From contig NZ_WNKU01000005.1 in NCBI RefSeq assembly GCF_009720735.1, forward strand, positions 122,228 to 186,227: a stretch of 64,000 nucleotides of DNA, read 5' to 3'. The DNA is from Heliobacterium mobile (GTDB lineage Bacteria > Bacillota > Desulfitobacteriia > Heliobacteriales > Heliobacteriaceae). Positions within the stretch are counted from its first letter, which is position 1. Each line of letters begins with the position of its first letter. The notes under the pieces are model-generated. The model searched no databases. It was given only the letters and a program-made list of their open reading frames with translations, and was not told the origin of the DNA. Position numbers and translations under genes: made by a program. This document shows positions 46,580 to 55,145 of the stretch, in pieces.

Positions 46580-47950
46580 GTGTATTCGATGGATAAGGAC
46601 CGTTCTTCCGAGAACGGTCATAAGATGATCCTTGGGGCCATTCTTTTTTTGGCCTTAGTGCTTCGCTTTGGTGTGGTCTATGTTCAAGGCCCTGAATTGC
46701 TATTAAATAGTGATGATCGTTGGTACGTTCAGTCAGCTGCGAACTGGCTTACTACGGGGACGATGACTTTCTGTTCCGATAGCCCATCGGCCTTTATCGG
46801 ACCGGTCTATCCAGCATTTTTGGCTGTCATCTTTTCTGCCTTTGGTAGTGACGACCAGGGTTTGCAGGCCGTACGGTATGGGCAGGCTTTTCTCGGCGTA
46901 CTCATCGTACTGTTGACGTACCTGCTGGCCCGGCGCGTCACAGAGCCTCGGACGGCATTGCTGGCTGCCTTTTTGATGTCTTTTTACCCGCCCAATATCC
47001 TGATCAACGGGTTGTTTCTGACGGAAACATTGTTTACCTTTTTTAACTTAGCCTATATGCTTTTGCTGGTGAAACTGAGTCATGAGGATCAGTTGAGTGA
47101 AAAAGGGGAGACCTTTCTCTTCGGATTGTTAGGAGCTTTTACGGCCTTATTGGCCCTTACCCGAGCCACTTCGGCCCTCTATCCAGCCGTTTTCATGGTC
47201 TATTTGCTCTGGCGGCGGAAGCTGCCGCTGCAACGGTGGTTCCGTAACGGCTTGGTCCTTTGTATGGCTTTCTGCATCTTCATGTCCCCTTGGTGGATTC
47301 GAAACTATGTGCAGTTTGACCGTTTCATCCCCTTTTCGACAGGCGCCGGTGATCCCTTGTTGCTCGGGACCTATGTAGACATGGAGGGAATCGTCGACGG
47401 GGTGGGACCGGATTGGCCCACGGGGAATGGCGAATTAGACCTGCAAGAGAAGTACAAACAATATGCCATCGAACGGCTGAAAGAAAATGTGCCTAAGGAG
47501 CCCTGGCGGTATCTGAAATGGTACACCGTCGGCAAATTTCTGCTCATGTGGGGAGGGCCCTTCATGTGGCCCTCTATCTGGGACAACCTAAGACCTTGGG
47601 TGGATTACTATCACCAATACTTGATGATCTTCGCTTTTGGCGGTGCCGCCTTGGCACTGTGGCGCTGGTGGAACCGCCGTAAAGATCTCGAAGGGATTGG
47701 TGGCGGCCTACAGCATGATCAAGTTCCCCGGGACCGTTGGGGTGCCGGCGGACAGTTTTTGGGGCCATTGCTGCTCCTGTCGATTCCCGTTTATTATTCG
47801 ATCTTGCACAATCTTTACTTCGGCTTTGGCCGCTATAACATCCCTTTCATGCCGCTCGTGCTTCTCTTTGTTTCCTATTTCATCGTGGAAGTCTATGATG
47901 TGCTGATGGGTGTGCGAAAAGGCGATTACGCGAAAGGGATCCTGCGGTAG
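46580..47950 (+). CDS. Membrane glycosyltransferase, PMT/ArnT-like
   Basis: A polytopic membrane protein of 456 residues with roughly ten helices, resembling the GT-C fold of dolichyl- or undecaprenyl-phosphate-sugar transferases (PMT_2/ArnT group). The first outer loop carries the acidic SDDRW motif typical of the catalytic site, and ALTRATSALYPAVFMVYLLW lies mid-protein. It would transfer a lipid-linked sugar outside the membrane; donor and acceptor are unknown. GTG start five bases after AAGGA; an ATG three codons later is an alternative. Confidence 0.78.
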   Translation: MYSMDKDRSSENGHKMILGAILFLALVLRFGVVYVQGPELLLNSDDRWYVQSAANWLTTGTMTFCSDSPSAFIGPVYPAFLAVIFSAFGSDDQGLQAVRYGQAFLGVLIVLLTYLLARRVTEPRTALLAAFLMSFYPPNILINGLFLTETLFTFFNLAYMLLLVKLSHEDQLSEKGETFLFGLLGAFTALLALTRATSALYPAVFMVYLLWRRKLPLQRWFRNGLVLCMAFCIFMSPWWIRNYVQFDRFIPFSTGAGDPLLLGTYVDMEGIVDGVGPDWPTGNGELDLQEKYKQYAIERLKENVPKEPWRYLKWYTVGKFLLMWGGPFMWPSIWDNLRPWVDYYHQYLMIFAFGGAALALWRWWNRRKDLEGIGGGLQHDQVPRDRWGAGGQFLGPLLLLSIPVYYSILHNLYFGFGRYNIPFMPLVLLFVSYFIVEVYDVLMGVRKGDYAKGILR

Positions 47951-47957
47951 GAAACGG

Positions 47958-47990
47958 AAAGACCCTGAGCACAGGATGCTCAGGGTCTTT
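47958..47990. terminator. Bidirectional terminator
   Basis: A perfect 14-bp stem (47958-47971 with 47977-47990). It ends the glycosyltransferase gene on the plus strand and contains the last codons of the small minus-strand gene. Confidence 0.8.
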
Positions 47991-48165
47991 CGTCAGGCGG
48001 GTGTTTACTCGGCCAAGGTCCGGGATCGCTCGGCTTGTCGACTGTCGGCTGATGGTCGATCAGCAGGTCGTCTCCCAAGTTATTGGCCTCTTCCGTGAGA
48101 GCCATATGATCGAAACGGGTAAACCGGGAGCGCTGTTCCGGTTGATCTGGATTACCAGGTCTCAA
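47980..48165 (-). CDS. Small hydrophilic protein of unknown function
   Basis: A possible 61-residue protein with a TTG start seven bases after GAGGAG. It overlaps the end of the preceding small gene by 14 nt, so translational coupling is likely. It is rich in Pro, Asp and Arg (RPGNPDQPEQRSRFTRFDHM at the start, DPGPWPSKHPPDERP at the end), with no hydrophobic segment. Its stop codon lies within the shared terminator. I do not recognise a family; the frame could be fortuitous. Confidence 0.45.
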   Translation of the reverse strand: MRPGNPDQPEQRSRFTRFDHMALTEEANNLGDDLLIDHQPTVDKPSDPGPWPSKHPPDERP

Positions 48166-48286
48166 CTTCGGGCTCCTCACAGGCGCCACATTTTCCCGCT
48201 TTGTTCGGGGTCAACTCGTTGGCGGCCTCCATTTGATGGGCGTTGGTGTTTTTGGCTTGTTGGTCACAGTTATTCTTGCTATCCAA
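48152..48286 (-). CDS. 44-residue cysteine-containing protein
   Basis: Too short for most gene finders but well supported by a perfect GGAGGTGATC site seven bases before a TTG. The product starts MDSKNNCDQQAKNTNAHQ and ends KCGACEEPEVETW, with three cysteines including a CGAC pair that could bind a metal. The Asn/Gln/Lys-rich composition resembles small spore or coat peptides, but this is inference. The same ribosome site and TTG start occur at another small gene at 57581-57724. Confidence 0.6.
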   Translation of the reverse strand: MDSKNNCDQQAKNTNAHQMEAANELTPNKAGKCGACEEPEVETW

Positions 48287-48309
48287 AATGATCACCTCCG
48301 CCTTTAGTG

Positions 48310-48633
48310 TTAGCCGTGGCTGATGGAAACATACGGGCGAATATGGAGCCATTCGGCAAACATATCGACGTCGACGATCGTCTGAAAGTGAGCTTGAATC
48401 GCACGCAAGGGTTCCTCGGGACGGCTCTTGATAAAGGCGGTTCGAGCCGTACGGTAGATATCTCCGGAAAAATCATCTATGTAGGGGTAGCGTCCATAAG
48501 TCCCATAGAACCAGGCGCAGAAGGCTTGAAGGCGGTTGAAGATACGGGCCATTTCTTTTTCCCTCATCCCTGGCGGGAGGGTTGCCATATAGCCGTCGAT
48601 CAAATTGTCTAAAGCGACGATCTCTTTCTTCAA
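48310..48633 (-). CDS. Hypothetical protein, 107 residues
   Basis: I do not recognise a family. The start is TTG at 48633, six bases after AAGGGGGG; an upstream ATG at 48657 has no ribosome site. The protein is mostly helical, with aromatic clusters (AFCAWFYGTYGRYPYIDD at about 46-63, AEWLHIRPYVSI near the end) and no membrane segment. It lies between two small minus-strand genes and a glycosyltransferase and may form one transcript with the former. Confidence 0.6.
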   Translation of the reverse strand: MKKEIVALDNLIDGYMATLPPGMREKEMARIFNRLQAFCAWFYGTYGRYPYIDDFSGDIYRTARTAFIKSRPEEPLRAIQAHFQTIVDVDMFAEWLHIRPYVSISHG

Positions 48634-48724
48634 TCCTATCCCCCCTTGACTTTGCATTGTCCAGAATGAAGCGTGTTTTATACTCCTTTAAGTATATCAA
48701 ATTTCGACAGCACTTGACCGATAG

Positions 48725-48761
48725 GAAAAAAGACCCTAAGCGAATGATGCTTACGGTCTTT
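48725..48761 (-). terminator. Terminator of the minus-strand glycosyltransferase gene
   Basis: AAAGACCCTAAGC pairs with GCTTACGGTCTTT (one mismatch). Read on the minus strand it is followed by six T. Confidence 0.75.
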
Positions 48762-48787
48762 ACATAGGGGAGAATTATCGGATGCGT

Positions 48788-50089
48788 CTAGTCCTGGGAT
48801 GAAAAATGATGATTTACCTGCCAGATCTTTTTTCCTGTATTTATGTCATCCTTAAAGAAGTCATGCCTGTTGAGATGGTCGAATTCATCTTCATTTGAAA
48901 TAGCCGCAAAAAGGATCTCCATCATACGGTTTGCCCGCTGGGACCAGGACAAAGACCGAGCGGCCCCGACCCGCTGGGATGAACGAAAAGAGTCTTTACG
49001 CAGAACTTCATCACGTAAGACTTGGTTGAGTGCTTGTAAGATGTCGTCGTGACTTTCACCTAGATAGATGAGGTCTCGGAAGCGCAAGGCACTCGGGAGA
49101 GCCGACGAAAGAACTGGCTTTCCGGTAGCGAGATACTCGTAGAGCTTTAACGGGTCAGAGGCGAGCGAATGGGGTTGATAGTTGCGCGGCAGCAGCAGTA
49201 TATCGAATTGGTGCAGAAAGTGGGGCACCCGTTCGTAAGGTTGAGCGCCGAGAAAAACGACGCGACGATGGTCTCTCAGTGCGTCCATAGCCGCCTTGTC
49301 CACAGCAGACTCAACGACGGGACCGACGAGCACCACCGTTCCTTGCGATAGAGATTCGGCGATTTTCTGGAGCAGTTCTAGATCAACCCAACTGGTGATT
49401 GCCCCGACAAAACCTAGCAAGGGTCCTTCGAGCCCAGCCAGTTCAGGCAGTGCTTCGCCATAATCGGGATGATAAGCGAAGCGATCGACATCGACGCCGT
49501 TTGGCAGCCAGGCCGCCTTTTTCTCATGGTCATAGGAAATCTTATCGACGAGATGGCTGGAAACAGCCGTCACGACGGTCGATTCTCGGAGAAGCTGGGA
49601 GAACTGACGATAGAGGGACTGCAACTCCGAGTCGGACAAACCGGGAAAGCCGAGGTTATCATCAAGGACATCGAAGATGGTGAAGCGTGGACGTAGTGCC
49701 TGGAAGATCTCATAAGATTGCCCGATTCCCCCAGATGATAAATAGACGACCGTCTGATCTCGCCAATTCGATGTGCCCAGCATTTGCTCGATAAACCGGG
49801 GAAGTTGAGCCGATGCCCAGCGATTTTTAACGTGATGCAGCCGAAAGGCCGAAGGCAGTCGTTCCAAGGGTGGTGTACAGACGTACACGTCACCGTCGAG
49901 GCGGCTTGTCCATCCCATCTGCCAAGGATAACGGTCAGTTCGCGCCTGCCGAGCACCGACAGGCGGATTCAAAAAGAGCTTCCGGCGTACCGGAAAAACG
50001 CGAGTCATCATCCGCATGGTGTCACTGAGTTCTCGATGATGCCAAGGATAAGGATACATGCCTAGAACGAGGACGTTATCAATGGGCAT
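48788..50089 (-). CDS. Glycosyltransferase family 4-like protein
   Basis: A cytoplasmic sugar-nucleotide-dependent glycosyltransferase of 433 residues with a GT-B fold. The N-terminal domain starts VLVLGMYPYPWHHRELSDTMRMM. The C-terminal domain has the donor-site pattern LPNGVDVDRFAYHPD, LLGFVGAITSWVDLELL and PRNYQPHSLASDPLKLYEYLATGKPVLSS, as in TuaH-like and WbpZ-like enzymes. The last 40 residues are polar and may be disordered. I prefer ATG at 50089 over a TTG at 50107; neither has a strong ribosome site. It may act on cell-surface polysaccharides together with the membrane glycosyltransferase nearby. Confidence 0.82.
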   Translation of the reverse strand: MPIDNVLVLGMYPYPWHHRELSDTMRMMTRVFPVRRKLFLNPPVGARQARTDRYPWQMGWTSRLDGDVYVCTPPLERLPSAFRLHHVKNRWASAQLPRFIEQMLGTSNWRDQTVVYLSSGGIGQSYEIFQALRPRFTIFDVLDDNLGFPGLSDSELQSLYRQFSQLLRESTVVTAVSSHLVDKISYDHEKKAAWLPNGVDVDRFAYHPDYGEALPELAGLEGPLLGFVGAITSWVDLELLQKIAESLSQGTVVLVGPVVESAVDKAAMDALRDHRRVVFLGAQPYERVPHFLHQFDILLLPRNYQPHSLASDPLKLYEYLATGKPVLSSALPSALRFRDLIYLGESHDDILQALNQVLRDEVLRKDSFRSSQRVGAARSLSWSQRANRMMEILFAAISNEDEFDHLNRHDFFKDDINTGKKIWQVNHHFSSQD

Positions 50090-50123
50090 CGGTTCACATC
50101 CAGACAAGGGAGAATCTTAAGAA

Positions 50124-50154
50124 AGTCCCGGGAAAATCTTCTCCCGGGACTGCT
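50124..50154 (-). terminator. Terminator of cooS
   Basis: A perfect 10-bp stem AGTCCCGGGA / TCCCGGGACT. On the minus strand it is followed by TTCTT after the stop codon of cooS; the other side has GCTTTTTTG. Confidence 0.75.
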
Positions 50155-50213
50155 TTTTTGCCATAGTATAACCAAAAGGGGAATTAAAGTCAAAAATTAG
50201 TAGATATTGCTAC

Positions 50214-52430
50214 TTAGTGGATATTTGTCGATGAGAGGCCCAGTGCTTTTCGTTTTGCTTCGATTTCGTCCAGGTAAATCTGGACGGTTTTTTCCGCATC
50301 CAGTTCCACGACCACTTTACCCAGGCCTAATGTGGCTGTGGTCTCCGTAAGCGTTTTGACGACGACGTCGCTGCCGGTAATGGAAGGCACCGGTGCCACG
50401 TGGACCATCCAGCCGAGAGCCAAGGCGGTGCAGGCGTCAGCGACGGCTTTTTGCTCCAAGTATTCGGGAGCGCCGATGACGAGAGGCAATTGATTGGTGT
50501 CCACATCCAACTCATCGGCGATCTCTTTGGCGGTCAAGGTCATCTTACCGATATCGACACAAGCGCCGAAGGAGAGGACCGGCGGGATGCCGAGGGATTG
50601 ACAGACTTTGCGGAGCCCCTCACCGGCTTCGGAAGCCGCCGCCGGATCGGTAAGACCGGTGTACTCCATGACGGAAGAGGTGCAGCCGCCGGAGAGGACG
50701 AGAACATTGTTTTTGATGAGCCCTTGGGTGATTTTAAAGATATTGCTGCCGCCTTGACCGTAGCGGGCGGTGGTGCAGCCGACAATCGTGGCGATACCTC
50801 GGATGTTTCCTTGGACGATCTGGTCGATGAGTGGCTTGAACGAACCACCTAATGCCGCTTTGACCGATTCGGTCGAGAAACCGACCATGCATTTGTCGCT
50901 CACGTAGGGCGGGATATAAACTTCCCGGTTTTCCGCTTTCCGCTTCTTAAAGGAATCGATCGCCATTTGGAGTGCTTTTTCCGCTTGCTGGCGCATGATC
51001 TCAGGACGGAAGTCGAGAATCTCCGTATCGGGCATGCGGATGACTGGATCGACGGAGACCATTTTCACGCCATACCGTTTCGCAAAGAGGGGCAGCGTGG
51101 GCACGGTACAGTTGTAATCGAAGGTCCACAGGTCGACGGCGCCGGTGGCGAAGAGGTATTCTTCGGAGAGCCATTCGCCTTCCTGGCCTGCATAGGCTGG
51201 CTGATTGTGGATGCCGTCGTAGTTCATCAACTGCTGGCCTTCACAGACGTGTCCGAGCACTTGAATCGATTCGGCGCCGGCTTCACGGGCTTTTTTCTGC
51301 CATTCTTCGGAAGAGGCCACTTCGACGAGCACGTGGGCCAAGTGGGGCATGTGGCCGTTGGTGATGATGTTGACCTTATCTTTGTGCAGCAGGCCCATGT
51401 TCTGTTTTTTGATGACAGGCTGCTGGGTGCCCATGAGGATTTCTTGAAGGATATTGAGCAAGAGCAAGCCCTGATATTCGTTGGCGATGCCGAGACGAAC
51501 CGCCTTTAATAGGAAGTAAATGGGGTCGGCATTTAAGTTGGTCATACACATGGTCTGAGCCATGGCGACTTCGGCGTTGGCGCCGCCAGGGAAGAGGTCG
51601 AGCTTTTTCCAGAGTTCTTTCCGTTTAGCCGGTGCGAAGGCTTCCGTCGTTTGGGAAGGCTCATAGTGGGGACGGCAAATGTCGGCGATGACCCAGTTGG
51701 CGAAATCGACGGCCAGGGCATTGGTATCTTTGTTCGTATCGAGCCCGGCTAGAGAGGCCCAGTGGCGAAGCTTCTCCGGTTCCCGGATCTTCATGCCCGA
51801 TTCGGGATGCTGGGCAGCCGCTTTCAACGCCCGGGCGACTTGATGGCAGTGATAGACGTTGGCCGCCGTACCGATCGTCACATGGCGGTACATAAAGTTT
51901 CGCGCCACCATGACATGAGCGTCGACACCGCAGACGCCCCGCTGCACTTTGCCGGAGATGCGGCAGGGACCGTTGGCGCAGAGCTGGCAGGACAAGCCTT
52001 CGACGCAGAACTTACAACGGAGCTTTTCCTGTTCGGTAAAGCGATCGAAGACGTTCGTCAAGCCTTGCTCATGGACGGACTTGTACATGATTCGCATGGC
52101 CGGATCAAGGATGACATTTAGCGGATAGCCTTCTTTGGACTGGTCGTCCTTATGGGCGACATGCTCCCGTTGCCAGCGGTGTACTTCATTCGGCGGCGGG
52201 GAGACCTTTTCGTCGATGATAAACTTGGGAACCTTGTCGTGATCGTCCTGATGGGCCGACGGGTCGTTCGTTCCGGAAGAGGGGTGGCTCGTGGGAGCGT
52301 GCTCCAAGGTTTTCCCCGGGATCATGGGGTCGGTGGCATGCTGCAAATCCTTAGCGGAATAATCGCCGGAAGGAGAAGGGGCCATATTTTTACCGGGTTG
52401 TTGATCACCGGGAAAGCGTTTGTCTGTCAT
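50214..52430 (-). CDS. cooS: Nickel-iron carbon monoxide dehydrogenase, divergent
   Basis: A Ni-Fe-S enzyme that interconverts CO and CO2, 738 residues against about 630-640 for typical CooS. Residues 1-95 are an extra hydrophilic region rich in Pro, His, Asp and Ser. The cluster region reads C139-x2-C142, then C148-x2-C151-x4-C156 and C167. The CX2C arrangement matches D-clusters reported as [2Fe-2S], not the CX7C [4Fe-4S] type. C-cluster cysteines can be proposed in LGHVCEGQ, FDYNCTV, IVGCTTARYG, SGGCTSSV and FGACVDIGK, and a Lys in EQKAVADA. Some flanking residues differ from well-studied enzymes. No cooC, cooF or acetyl-CoA synthase genes are adjacent. ATG start; GGAG is 12 bases upstream. 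Confidence 0.9.
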   Translation of the reverse strand: MTDKRFPGDQQPGKNMAPSPSGDYSAKDLQHATDPMIPGKTLEHAPTSHPSSGTNDPSAHQDDHDKVPKFIIDEKVSPPPNEVHRWQREHVAHKDDQSKEGYPLNVILDPAMRIMYKSVHEQGLTNVFDRFTEQEKLRCKFCVEGLSCQLCANGPCRISGKVQRGVCGVDAHVMVARNFMYRHVTIGTAANVYHCHQVARALKAAAQHPESGMKIREPEKLRHWASLAGLDTNKDTNALAVDFANWVIADICRPHYEPSQTTEAFAPAKRKELWKKLDLFPGGANAEVAMAQTMCMTNLNADPIYFLLKAVRLGIANEYQGLLLLNILQEILMGTQQPVIKKQNMGLLHKDKVNIITNGHMPHLAHVLVEVASSEEWQKKAREAGAESIQVLGHVCEGQQLMNYDGIHNQPAYAGQEGEWLSEEYLFATGAVDLWTFDYNCTVPTLPLFAKRYGVKMVSVDPVIRMPDTEILDFRPEIMRQQAEKALQMAIDSFKKRKAENREVYIPPYVSDKCMVGFSTESVKAALGGSFKPLIDQIVQGNIRGIATIVGCTTARYGQGGSNIFKITQGLIKNNVLVLSGGCTSSVMEYTGLTDPAAASEAGEGLRKVCQSLGIPPVLSFGACVDIGKMTLTAKEIADELDVDTNQLPLVIGAPEYLEQKAVADACTALALGWMVHVAPVPSITGSDVVVKTLTETTATLGLGKVVVELDAEKTVQIYLDEIEAKRKALGLSSTNIH

Positions 52431-52460
52431 CGTTGCGGCGTACTCCTTTGTTTATGTTTA

Positions 52461-52495
52461 AAAGGGGCAGCTTCCTTCGTAGAAGCTCACCCTTT
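52461..52495 (-). terminator. Hairpin between the repeat-protein gene and cooS
   Basis: AAGGG-(T)-GAGCTTC pairs with GAAGCT-(G)-CCCTTT on the minus strand and is followed by TTAAAC. Termination may be partial. Confidence 0.55.
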
Positions 52496-52505
52496 GTTTC
52501 GCTTA

Positions 52506-53531
52506 TTAGAAACCGGTGGAGGAGCCGGAGAGGTTGGTGGAACCGCCAAAACCGCTGGTCATCATGCCACCGGAGGTGCCCCCTAAGGATTGCCCTGATC
52601 CGAAAGACTGTTGACCACTGCTCATCATACCGGAGGCACCGCCGAAAGAACTCGTACCGCCCGAACCGTAGGAGGCGCCAGTGGGGCGAGAACCTTCGAA
52701 GCCCGGTGTGGGGCCGAGGGACATGGCACTCGGTTGACCACCGTAGGGAGCATCTCCGACGAAACCAGGCGTCGGCGAATAGATGGAAGAGCTAAATCCG
52801 GCAGAGGGGCTGAGCGAGGAGGTCAAGTTAGAGGTTCCGCCGAAACCGGAAGTGGAGAAAGTACCTGTCGTGCCGCCAAAACCGGATGTGCCTGCACCGC
52901 TCGCATAGGCAGAGCTATACTGGATAGGACCGCTTGGGCCATCTCCTTCAAAACCGGGAGTGATTCCCACCGACGTTCCAGAATAACCACCGAGGTTGGA
53001 AGTACCGCCGAAGTTGGATGTACCGCCGAGGCCGGAGGTGCCGCCGAAGTTGGATGTACCGCCGAGGCCGGAGGCGCCGCCGAAGTTAGATGTACCGCCA
53101 AAGTTGGACATTCCGCCGAGATTGGAAGAACTGCCGAGGTAAGAACCGCCACCATAATTAGATCCACCTAAGTTAGATGATCCACCGAGGTTGGAAGTAC
53201 CGCCAAAGCTCGAAGTGCCCCCGTAATTGGTGCTGCCGAAACCGGAGGTATAGGAAGTGGTTGTCGGAGAAAAGCCCAGGGAACCGATTTCATATGCGGC
53301 CGAGGTCAATTGCTGTGACTGGTTGGCCAGGGTCTGCAGTTGCTGGGTCATCTGGGCGCACATGCTTTGCAGTTGACGGAGTTGGTTTTGGGCTTGGCCT
53401 TCCCGTTGGGCAAGGTTAGTCAGTTGTTGTTCATTGCTGCGCTCCGATTGGGTCATTTGAGTCACCATAGATTCGACTTGACGAATCTGGGACTGGAGAT
53501 TTTGAATTTGTTGCGGCAGAGACTGGTTCAT
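52506..53531 (-). CDS. Coiled-coil protein with Gly/Ser/Thr-rich tandem repeats
   Basis: A 341-residue low-complexity protein that I cannot assign to a family. Residues 1-82 form a Gln-rich coiled coil (SLPQQIQNLQSQIRQVESMV onward, one Cys at about 58). From about 88 on, more than fifteen short units of the type GGTSNFGG, GGTSNLGG or GGSSNLGG follow. Three copies of a TPGFxGxxP motif (TPGFEGDGP, TPGFVGDAP, TPGFEGSRP) interrupt them. No signal peptide or membrane helix is visible. The architecture suits a self-assembling structural protein such as a spore-coat or filament component. ATG start with GGAGGAG upstream. It precedes cooS on the same strand. Confidence 0.75.
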   Translation of the reverse strand: MNQSLPQQIQNLQSQIRQVESMVTQMTQSERSNEQQLTNLAQREGQAQNQLRQLQSMCAQMTQQLQTLANQSQQLTSAAYEIGSLGFSPTTTSYTSGFGSTNYGGTSSFGGTSNLGGSSNLGGSNYGGGSYLGSSSNLGGMSNFGGTSNFGGASGLGGTSNFGGTSGLGGTSNFGGTSNLGGYSGTSVGITPGFEGDGPSGPIQYSSAYASGAGTSGFGGTTGTFSTSGFGGTSNLTSSLSPSAGFSSSIYSPTPGFVGDAPYGGQPSAMSLGPTPGFEGSRPTGASYGSGGTSSFGGASGMMSSGQQSFGSGQSLGGTSGGMMTSGFGGSTNLSGSSTGF

Positions 53532-53650
53532 GTAGTATACTCCTCCTATAAGAATGTCTTCCGACTACTGATAAATTTCCCCACAGGCTATAAAGGTAAA
53601 CAAACAATTCTTGGGAAATGATGGACCTTTTGAGAGGCTCATAGGAAAGG

Positions 53651-54334
53651 ATGATCGATGTGGCAACGGTTGGCGTAAGGGCCGTCGTAATTCTTTCGGG
53701 AGGGTTGGATTCGACGACCTGTATGGCTGTGGCCGACGAGAAAAGGGAAGAAATATATGCAGTAACATTCGCCTATGAACAACGGCACTTTCGGGAGATT
53801 GAAGCGGCAAAAAAGGTGGCTCATTACTACCGAAGTTTCCATCATATCATCGACCTAGGTAAAGTTTTTGGGGCCAGCGCTTTAACCTCATCCCACTTAA
53901 AGCCGGAAACGGAACAGCAGCGTAGCACGATTCCGCTCACTTACGTGCCGGCGCGCAATATCCTCTTCCTTTCCTATGCTCTTTCTTTTGCGGAAAAGGT
54001 AGAGGCCTCGAAGATCTATATCGGCGTAAACGCCCTGGACAACCCCGGCTATCCCGACTGCCGGCCCGAGTTTATCGATGCCTTTCAGCATATGATCCAG
54101 GTAGGTACGAAATCGGGGACGGAAGGTCGAGGAGTCCAGATCGAAGCTCCTCTGATCAACTGGACAAAAGCCGAAATCATCGCCAAAGCCGTCGAGTTAG
54201 AAGCGCCACTTCACCTGACCCACACTTGCTATAATGGTACTTCACCGGCCTGCGGCATATGTGACAGTTGCCGGTTGCGGCGAGAGGGATTTGAGGAACT
54301 CGGTTTGACCGATCCGATCCTCTATCGCCGATAA
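53651..54334 (+). CDS. queC: 7-cyano-7-deazaguanine synthase QueC
   Basis: An ATP-dependent enzyme converting 7-carboxy-7-deazaguanine to preQ0 on the queuosine pathway, cytosolic, 227 residues. The PP-loop VILSGGLDSTTC lies at the N-terminus, and the zinc site is the C-terminal CYNGTSPACGICDSCRLR. The ATG at 53651 touches AGGAAAGG, and a GTG at 53660 has nine-base spacing, so the real start may be three codons later. queD, queE and queF are not in the window. It heads a four-gene operon that ends at 55791. Confidence 0.93.
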   Translation: MIDVATVGVRAVVILSGGLDSTTCMAVADEKREEIYAVTFAYEQRHFREIEAAKKVAHYYRSFHHIIDLGKVFGASALTSSHLKPETEQQRSTIPLTYVPARNILFLSYALSFAEKVEASKIYIGVNALDNPGYPDCRPEFIDAFQHMIQVGTKSGTEGRGVQIEAPLINWTKAEIIAKAVELEAPLHLTHTCYNGTSPACGICDSCRLRREGFEELGLTDPILYRR

Positions 54335-54345
54335 GGGAGGCGAAG

Positions 54346-55080
54346 ATGCTCCATTTCATCTATGACGGCAGCTTTGACGGCTTGCTCACCGCCATTTATG
54401 AGGCGTACTACCGGCGTCAAGTGCCTGACGACATCCGACCCGAGGGCTGGGGCGAAGAAAACCTATTTGCCGAAGAAGTACCGATTGAAACGGACTTGGA
54501 AAAAGCGGAAAAAGTCTTCACAGCCATCGAAGGGAAGATCTGTCACGAAGCGGGCCATCATACAGCCTACGCTTTTTTATCGGAAATCGACGGGATGGAA
54601 CAGGCCATCTACCAGTATGTAAAGCTGGGTTTTTCCATGGGTTCGAAAGTGGATGCCTACCTGACGGATGACCGCGTCCTGAAGGTACACCGCATGAGCT
54701 TCAAAGTGCGGACTGAGAGACACCGCATGCTGGGTTTACTGCGCTTTCGGCTGCTCCAAGGAAATATCTATTATGCACCGATGGAGCCGGACCACAACAT
54801 CGTCAGTTTGATCGCTCCGCATTTTACCGAGCGGCTCAGCGACCAGAACTGGATCATTCACGACTGCAAACGGGGGGTGGCCGCTTTGTACAACCGGCAG
54901 GAGTGGATTCTGACGGAGTTGGAAAGCGACGGTGCTGTCGCTGAGGTGCAGGCGGAAGCCCTCTATCAGCAACTCTGGAAAGACTACTATCAGACCATTT
55001 CCATCGCTGGCCGGACAAACCGACGTTTGCAGCGCCGCTGTATGCCTGTGCGCTATTGGAAATACCTCATCGAAAAGTAA
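54346..55080 (+). CDS. DUF4130 / TIGR03915-type putative DNA metabolism protein
   Basis: A 244-residue protein that begins LHFIYDGSFDGLLTAIYEAY and contains the TERHRMLGLLRFRLL and YYAPMEPDHNIVSLIAPHFTERL segments characteristic of this family. Members normally sit next to a radical-SAM protein of unknown DNA-modification or repair role (TIGR03916). Here the neighbour 11 nt upstream is queC instead. Function is unknown. ATG start with AAGGGAGG upstream. Confidence 0.85.
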   Translation: MLHFIYDGSFDGLLTAIYEAYYRRQVPDDIRPEGWGEENLFAEEVPIETDLEKAEKVFTAIEGKICHEAGHHTAYAFLSEIDGMEQAIYQYVKLGFSMGSKVDAYLTDDRVLKVHRMSFKVRTERHRMLGLLRFRLLQGNIYYAPMEPDHNIVSLIAPHFTERLSDQNWIIHDCKRGVAALYNRQEWILTELESDGAVAEVQAEALYQQLWKDYYQTISIAGRTNRRLQRRCMPVRYWKYLIEK

Positions 55081-55145
55081 GGGTGCCCGAGAAAGGATAG
55101 ACTGATAAAGACGATAGGGAAGAATGGATGATCGGAGGGAGCGGG

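Noticed and set aside
46399..46596. Small frame overlapping the end of the LonC-like gene
   Set aside because: Most of it lies inside the protease gene in another phase. No ribosome site precedes its internal ATG at 46486.
52611..53171. Plus-strand open frame of 186 codons opposite the repeat protein
   Set aside because: It arises from the periodic GG(T/A)AC(C/A) codons of the minus-strand repeat protein. It has no ribosome site, and the product is low-complexity Thr/Ala/Gly.
53532..53650. preQ1 riboswitch upstream of queC
   Set aside because: I looked for a short stem followed by an A-rich tail with a pairing C-rich loop and found nothing convincing.
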